Positions 57,015 to 64,000 of a stretch of DNA of 64,000 nucleotides are shown here, piece by piece (within the stretch, counting starts at the first letter, position 1; each line of letters begins with the position of its first letter). The stretch is taken from NCBI RefSeq assembly GCF_963662255.1, contig NC_085068.1, positions 6,758,001 through 6,822,000 of the forward strand, written 5' to 3'. The stretch is from Cinclus cinclus (Eukaryota > Chordata > Aves > Passeriformes > Cinclidae). The notes beneath the pieces were generated by a model. The model was not told the origin of the DNA. It searched no databases and saw nothing but the letters and a program-made list of their open reading frames with translations. The translations under genes and the position numbers were made by a program.

Positions 57015-60000
57015 ATGGGTGATGAAAAGGATTCTTGGAAAGTGAAAACTTTAGATGAGATTCTCCAGGAGAAGAAGCGAAGGAAGGAGCAAGAGGAAAA
57101 GGCAGAAATCAAACGTATGAAAAATGTAAGCTGCCCTTTGGGATTAATTTTAATGGGATTATTTGTTTTATTAATAGAAAACTGCATTTTAATGGGGTGC
57201 AGTGCCTGTATCCTGATTTTCTGGTGATTTTCCTGGTTTTCTCATGCCCTATTAGCTGAATTCTTTTCTGTGTGGTCTCTAATTCCAAAGTTGAACAAAA
57301 ATATGATGCTTTGTGAAGATTCCATTGGTCTTGTATTACATACTGTGCTTTGTTACAGTTATTGATCCAAAAAGAGAAATAAATTATTGTAACCAACTGG
57401 GACTTGCAGTTTGAGGAGCAACTTCTAAAGATTTTGTAGAAGAATGGGTTAAAATCATTTATTTGGAATCACTTTTATGTTGCTGTTTGGTTTTGTACAG
57501 CTGTCTACAAAATAATTATTGCAGAAAAAAACATAATAGCATCTTCAGTCTTCATCAGTGCTTAATTTTGTCTAATTTTGTCAAATTAATGCACTTCAGC
57601 TATAAGTGCAGTCAAAGTGCTGCTGTTATAAATAAATGGATTTTACAGGGGCGACCAGTCCAGGCTGATATTTTGAGCCAACAATGGAAGACTTTAATAA
57701 TAGATTTTTTTTTTTTTTTTTCATTTTGAGCCATACAAATTAATAGATTTTTCCCCTCTGTTGTGACTCCCTCAGTCAGATGACAGGGATTCCAAGAGGG
57801 ATTCTCTTGAAGAGGGGGAGCTGAGAGACCATCGCATGGAAATCACCATCAGGAACTCACCTTACAGGAGGGAAGATTCCATGGAAGACAGGTAAGAATG
57901 AGGAAATAAAAAGAGGAAAAAGTTCCTGAAATTAACCTTTCAGCATCCTGAGAAGAGGGTTTCAAATATCTGAAGGGAAAATCTAATTTTTTTTAGTGTG
58001 CAGAAGTGGAAATCCTTTTTCTAGAACACACCAAGGTGACTCTTTGAAGCACTGGTAATAAGATTTAACAGTTCCAGTTTTGATTTAGGCTCCTTGTGGA
58101 AATTCAACACAAAATGGGAATCTTTTCAAAACAAACAAATCTGTGGATTTCCTGTCACCTCCCTGAGCTTATTCCTATCCTGCCTTTCAGGGGAGAAGAA
58201 GATGATTCCTTGGCTATCAAACCACCCCAGCAGATGTCCCGGAAAGAAAAAACCCATCACAGGAAAGATGAGAAGAGGAAAGAGAAGCGCAGGCACCGGA
58301 GCCATTCTGCAGAAGGTGCTTCTTGCCACTCTTGGAAGCTTCTGCTTTCTGGGAGTAGAGTAAATAACAATAATTCAAACTAAAGAGAGCACAGCAGGTG
58401 GATAAGACAGAGGAATTTAAACTTTTGTTGTTTCTTTGGCTGTGTTTAGTGCCCTTAGGGGAATGACAGGGGTGTGGTTGAGAGGACAGAAATCACTTTG
58501 GGACAGGGACAGTGAGGTCACTTTTTACTCCTTGAAGCCTGATAAGATTCTCTCTGGCTTGACTGAGTGAAAGGCCTCTGATCGTTGTACCTGCCAAGGA
58601 AAAAAAACCAAAAACCCTTTCTAGAGACATTCCCATTGCCTTCCTGTCAGTAACAACCATTTTTTACTTTAATACAAGTATTCATGCAAGATCTTACAGA
58701 CTTTGGACTTTCCAAACCCCCTTTGAAAACAAGATTTTTCCTTTTAAGAAAACAACAGAGGTCATGACAATAGGTTCCCATCAGTTTCACCCTCTCTAAG
58801 TTTTGCTTTCGGTGAATTATTTTGAGCAGTAACACTCGGAAATTGATTTCTGTTTGTTCAAGGGAAACATGCCAGAGTGAAAGAGAAAGAACGGGAGCAT
58901 GAGCGTAGGAAGAGACATAGAGAAGAGCAGGATAAAGCCCGGCGTGAATGGGAGAGACAGAAACGGAGAGAGATGGCAAGGGAGCATTCCAGGAGGGAGA
59001 GGTACATCCATCCCTCCCTCCCCCGGGGAGGGAGATCAGCAGCTGCCTCCTCTGGGCATTTGTTGTTGTGAAATGACCCCAGAAAAATTCCACAGTGAAA
59101 ACTTGTCTGTCTTCCTGGGAATGTGTTGTCTGGTGGAATGTGTTCTTTGCTTTAAGTATTACTGAGTGTTACCATGGATAGTCCAGGTGAATTCACTGCC
59201 AGGGGTTCACTGGAATAAAAAGATTGGATGGTCTTAGAGGTTTCTTCCAACATTTAAAAAAATGTACAAATCAGAGTTCCACATTATCAGGGGATTAATT
59301 AACTAAACTGGCTTAATTTCTGCCTAAATCTTGATAGGGTGAAGAACTCCTGGTCTGGGACTTTTAAACCTGTTTTTTTAAAGGATCACCTGAAAAACCA
59401 CCTGTTTTTTACTGATGCACAATTGGGAGTGTTGATAAGGAAGTTGAGTTTAATATTTTGGTTCTGCAAACAAGTTTTCCTTCTCTTCACGAGCTGAATT
59501 TGTAACAAACAAAAATTATTTTCCAGAGATCGCCTGGAGCAACTCGAGAGAGAAAGGGAAAGAAAAATCCGGGAGCAGCAGAAGGAACAACGGGAGCAAA
59601 AGGAGAGAGAAAGGAGAGCTGAGGAGAGGAGGAAGGAGAGGGAAGCCAGGAGAGAAGGTGACTCTCTCTGCATGAATATTCTTCATTTTTACTATCACTT
59701 TCCTATCTGCTGACACAGTGGGGGGATGGAGGGATAAAATTGTTTTTCATAAAACAGTTCCAGAATTTTAAAATAATTAAAGTGGTGAGGCCTTTGACAT
59801 GGGAGGGAAAAGGAAATACAGGTTTTACACGGGGAGATAAAATATTATGATGAAGTTTTGTGCCTTAAATATCCTGACAGGTTGATCAGTCAGTGGGTCT
59901 TTGCCTCTCCCTGTCAGGGAGACTTCCTATAAAAACAAGATTTCTGGGAGTGCCACTGTGTGCACCCAGCACAATCCCAGAGGTTCTGAACTCTTTGGCT

Positions 60001-63000
60001 GAGTCTAAATCAGTTTGATAGAGGTTGAAACGTCAAAATTCAGTGTTTTAAGGATTTGGGGGAATAAATTGCAGAGAGAGAGGGGTCATGTAAGTATTTC
60101 AGGCATGGAAAATGCTGTAGGGGAGTCAGGTGGGAAGATCTAGTGCCTGAACAGTTTAAATTCTGCACTTGAACTCTTTGCACAGCATGTTGGGTATTTG
60201 CAATCTCAGCTCAGATCACTTTTGGTTCAAGGATCTCTGTCCCAGCTTTCAGAGGTAAAAATCAGAGCCCATTCCTGTGATCAGGTGAAAAAGTTCATTC
60301 AAGAATTGCAGAACAAACCATATTTTTTGCTTTCTCTTTCTTGCTCAGCTCATACCAAACAGCTCCTTTTCGTGCTTGGCTTTATGCTGGTGATGCTCAA
60401 ATCTTTCATTTAATTGGTTTTATTGTTCTGAATGTTCTGTCAGCTCCTTCTAAACCTCAGCTGGTTTTATTCTTTTACATATTTTCTACTTCTTTCTCTG
60501 GCATTAATGGTTTAGAGCAGGGTGTTTACTGTGTAACATACAGGGCAGCTTGCTTCTGTTTTTAAGTGTGGCAGCAGCTTTCTCTAAGCAGTACAAATCC
60601 ATATTTTATTTGAGATAAGTCAAAGCCCCTTCATTCTCCCAGATTTAAGTAGGTTCCTCTCCCACCTTTCCCCGTTACCCTGTTTAAAAAAAAACAAACA
60701 AACTGCAAAGCATTCAAATCAGGTGGCTGTGGCAGACAGGACAACTCTAATTAGGCAGATATAACAATTTCTTGTGGTTTTGTTTTCCCTAGTTTCTGCA
60801 CACCATAGAACAGTGAGGGAAGAATATGGAGACAAAGTAAAAATGAGACCCTGGAGTCGCAGCCCTTTGCGCCAGCAGAGAGACAAGCTTGAGCAAGGAG
60901 AGAGCAGGAAACCAGGTAGCATCTGCCACTCTACACTGTCTTGGGGGACAGCAGGAGCTGGGCTGGGGTAGTGCTCAATTTTTAGTCTCAAACAAACATC
61001 CCAGGTGCTCATTTAAAAGTATTGTCCAGCTCAGCCCCAGCGGTGTAACTGGATTTTCACTGATACCTCTTCTGAAGCAGTGCTGGTTTTGCAGGAGTTG
61101 CACAAGTGACAAATGGAATGCATTTAAGGGTAGGAGTAGCAGTTGGAAAAGTTTCCAAATGAGTTTCCCCTTTCAGTGGTGAAAGAAGCAGCTGACTGAA
61201 TTTTTAAAACCCTTCAGGTGAATTCCCTTGCAGGTTAAAAAGGTCACTCCAGCTCCAGGTGGATTTGGGGTTAGGAATTAAGCTGCCTTAAAAAGTGACC
61301 CCACAGGGATCAGTGTAAGCATCACTGATTCTGTCACCTTGTAGAAGAAATGAAATTCTTAAAACAGAGTTCTGCTTAGATGGTGAATTTTGTTTTCCAA
61401 ACCAGAAAATGGTCCCACCTGAAGGTTCTGGGGGTAGAGAAGTTGCACAAATGACATGAAAATGCCTTTGTTTGAAGGAGGAAAGCTCTGTGTCTGCCTT
61501 GCTGACGTGTGCAGCTGTGAAAAGAAGTGTAGCCACTCAGAGTAGGATGGATTCAGCTGGAATTCCAGGTGGAGGCAGGCAGCAAGTCCTGGGAAACTCC
61601 AGCCTAATCACCAGGGATTTTTCTTGGTGATCACTGCACTGGAGCAGTGTGTAGAAACGCTGTCCTGGTGATTCTTGTCACCGTGGTCCTTATTTTCCCT
61701 TTTTTCCCCTGTTCTAATTCACCTTAAAAGATTTCAGGAACATACCACGTTTAAAAGTCAGGTCAATATTTCATATTTTTGGCTGTTGGTCCTGCACCAC
61801 TGTGATTCAGAAAAGCTGTTTGTCATTGAGCAGAGTGTGAAATGATTTTTTTTTTTTCCAGTGCTCTGAATTTCCAATACTGAATGTTCAGCACTGATTT
61901 AATGCCAGTAGAAAGTGAAGCAGTTACCTGGGAACTCAGAGGCTTGGAAATGATACTCAATTAACATTGTGGTTTTAATTCTTATGGTTTCAGCAGTGAA
62001 AGAAGAGAAACCAGAAGAGAGGGATCCTCTGTCAGACTTGCAAGACATCAGTGACAGTGAGAGAAAAACCAGCTCAGCAGAGTCTTCCTCAGGTAATTAA
62101 ATGCAATTTAGGAACTATAATTAATTGTACAGATGCAATTAATTTCTCTGCTGAGCAAACACTGTTAAGTATTAAGTGCCTAATTATTCCTGGACAGAAT
62201 CTGGATCAGGCTCAGAAGAGGAGGAGGAAGAGTCCAGCAGTGAAGGCTCTGAGGAAGAGGGAGAGGAAGAGGAGGAGGAGGAGGAGACAGGAAGCAATTC
62301 TGAGGAAGTGTCTGAGCAATCAGCAGGTGAGGATATCACCAAGCACGGCCTACAGGGGGGTGTGATTTTTTTTTTTCTCATCCTGTGTTGTTTCATTTGA
62401 ACATTTTCTTTTTTCTTAGTCTCTTAGTGAGACCTCACGGGTCAAGATAACTAAAAGGAAAAAAACCCAAGTACAGGCCCTATTCTTTCTTTTGTATAGA
62501 CGTAATACAAATTCTTAATCTAAGAAGCCAGATCAGAAACCTGAAAGCCATTTTTGTCAAAAGTTCAGGTGGTTCTGTAGCACATCAAATACTCTGCAGA
62601 GCACAATTTGTACTTCTTTGGGGTGTGGTGAGATCCAAATGGCTTGGTCATTTTGAATTATTTTCTGTTGCAAATTTCAGAATTTTTTCCAGATGAATAA
62701 ATGTAATAACACAAAGTTCAGGAAAGAAGTCTGCAGCTGTTCTTGTCATTAATTAGTAAAGAAAAGGGGCAAGAGCAGGCTCTGATGGCTGGGTGTTTTT
62801 ATTTGAAATCCATTACAGTTAATAAGGAAATACTCATAATTAATTTAGCTGCCCACATCCCAATTCCCAGAGAATTGGTCAAAGTTTTGTTCCCTGTTGG
62901 AAGCATTTGCTTGTGAAAGTGAAACAGAAGTGCTTGCTCACTGACAGTGCAGAAGCCTGGTGAGAGAGAGGATTTCAGCAGGGATTTGGCTCCCAAGGAG

Positions 63001-63778
63001 CTGCAGAAATGTGGAGTTTTTCCAATGAAACCTGGTTCTGTTTTGCAGAGGAGGTGAGCGAAGAGGAAATGAGTGAAGAGGAGGAACGGGAGAATGGAAA
63101 CCACATCCCAGTTGGTACAATGCAAATACTGACTGTTTTAAAGAAGTGTTTGGCTGAGTTTTTGCAGCTAAATAAATCTATTTCTACAAATATTTAAAAG
63201 ATGGAAATGTTATTCTCATGTCAAACCCAGAAATTCCATGAAATCTGCCCCAGGCTTTATATTTAGAGGGAATCCAGTCTGATGAGCTGATGTTTCCTGC
63301 TCTTTCATTTTGTGTTCTTTTGTCCTGTCCTCTCATCTAAAGAGCTTTGCAATCAGAATGAGACATCCTGGGTCAGTTTTCTCTTTCATTCTGATGTAAA
63401 GATTTATTTTGCTGACCTGCTGCATTAACACTGGAAATTGCAGGTGAATTCTTGAAAGCATCACCTCTGCCAAGAGGAGAAATTTGGCTTTTCCATGATC
63501 CTCTCCCATGCAGTGCTCAATGTCACCACATTTATTTGCCTAAAGCTGAGTTTAATTACTCCAGACAGCTTCTCTTTCCACGACTGATTCTGACTTTTCA
63601 AGTTCCAGAGTCGAGGTTTGACCGGGATTCTGCAGGGAGTGAGGTGGAGGAGGAGGAGGTGGGAGAGGGATCCCCTCATTCCAATGCCATGACAGAAGGG
63701 GAATACATTCCTGATTCTCCAGCTTCCTCCCCCATCGAGCTGAAACAGGAGCTTCCCAAGTATCTTCCTGCACTCCAG
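57015..63778 (+). CDS. CDK11B: Cyclin-dependent kinase 11, N-terminal part (10 coding exons, 404 aa, continues past the window)
   Basis: PITSLRE kinase acting with L-type cyclins in transcription and pre-mRNA splicing in the nucleus. Coding segments: 57015-57125, 57776-57891, 58191-58315, 58863-59001, 59527-59657, 60793-60915, 61997-62092, 62198-62326, 63049-63114, 63603-63778. All junctions are GT-AG, phases agree and the last segment ends on a codon boundary. The first exon reads MGDEKDSWKVKTLDEILQEK, as in human CDK11. Next come a GELRDHRMEITIRNSPYRRE segment, a long Arg/Glu/Lys coiled-coil region rich in RERE (exons 4-6), a SAHHRTVREEYGDKVK segment, and an acidic Glu-rich stretch (exon 9). 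The last part reads PESRFDRD, then SPIELKQELPKYLPALQ. The kinase domain would begin in the next exon, outside the window. Exon 5 joins as AEGKHAR, one Gly fewer than human. The exon 7-8 junction has tandem acceptors. Human has two copies (CDK11A/B); the symbol assumes the single bird gene. Confidence 0.95.
59196..59265 (+). mobile_element. CR1 LINE 3'-end remnant in a CDK11 intron
   Basis: GATTGGATGGTCTTAGAGGT followed by TTCTTCCAACATTTAAAAAA resembles the CR1 end (TTGGACTCGATGATCTTAGA then GGTCTCTTCCAAC). It is short and diverged. Confidence 0.65.
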
Positions 63779-64000
63779 GTAGGGGATCACACTCTTTAAT
63801 GTAGATAAGAATGTAATTATATAGCTGTTATCTTGGTATTGCTGTCTGAAAATAAATCATTGTGAGAGAAGAGTTCTGTTACCAGAAACAGAAAATTGGT
63901 TGTTCTTGGTTGTTCTTGTAGCCAACAGCAAAGTGTAGAAATACTAAAAAAAAAAAAATCAGATTTTTACTAATTAGTTATGTGAAAGGTAACTGTGAAA
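63779..64000 (+). other. CDK11B: CDK11 intron at the window end
   Basis: Begins at the donor CTCCAG|GTAGGG. It is AT-rich, with an A13 run near 63946, and no further exon before the window ends. Confidence 0.8.

Overview
The window is vertebrate nuclear DNA and most likely avian. It has long introns with GT-AG junctions, CpG-island promoters, and scattered 3'-end fragments of CR1 LINEs (the standard bird retroposon). GC-rich minisatellites suggest a microchromosome. Gene order matches the human 1p36.33 block GNB1-NADK-SLC35E2-CDK11, which supports every gene call. Species was not determined; a passerine is only a guess.

Layout: (1) 1-~905 is probably the 3' UTR tail of an upstream + strand gene, by synteny GNB1, ending at an AATAAA. 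(2) ~906-14400 is intergenic, with no gene I can support. (3) 15.0-33.95 kb is NADK on +, with a G-rich minisatellite and CpG island at its 5' end. I traced eleven coding exons to a 441-residue cytosolic NAD kinase. (4) 35.1-44.2 kb on - is a multipass membrane protein gene I could not name. I traced nine coding exons that join in frame to 368 residues. (5) 44-55.3 kb is SLC35E2 (SLC35E2B-like) on +, a 408-residue nucleotide-sugar/triose-phosphate transporter-family protein. Its promoter lies in the CpG island where gene 4 starts, so the two genes are head to head. (6) 55.9 kb to the end is the 5' part of CDK11 (PITSLRE kinase) on +. Ten coding exons (404 residues) cover the charged regulatory N-terminus; the window stops just before the kinase domain.

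The genes look like independent housekeeping genes, not a functional cluster: NADP supply, two membrane proteins, and a transcription/splicing kinase. NADK and gene 4 converge tail to tail. Gene 4 and SLC35E2 diverge from one CpG island.

The most unusual feature is in NADK intron 9. Five tandem 84-bp units run up to exon 10, and each repeats the exon's 3' splice site with a branch-like CTGAT. Because 84 is a multiple of 3 and the units have no stop in the NADK frame, upstream acceptor choice would insert 28, 56, 84 or 112 residues without a frameshift, next to the active-site segment. Two more in-frame minisatellites sit just before NADK exon 12 and the last SLC35E2 exon.
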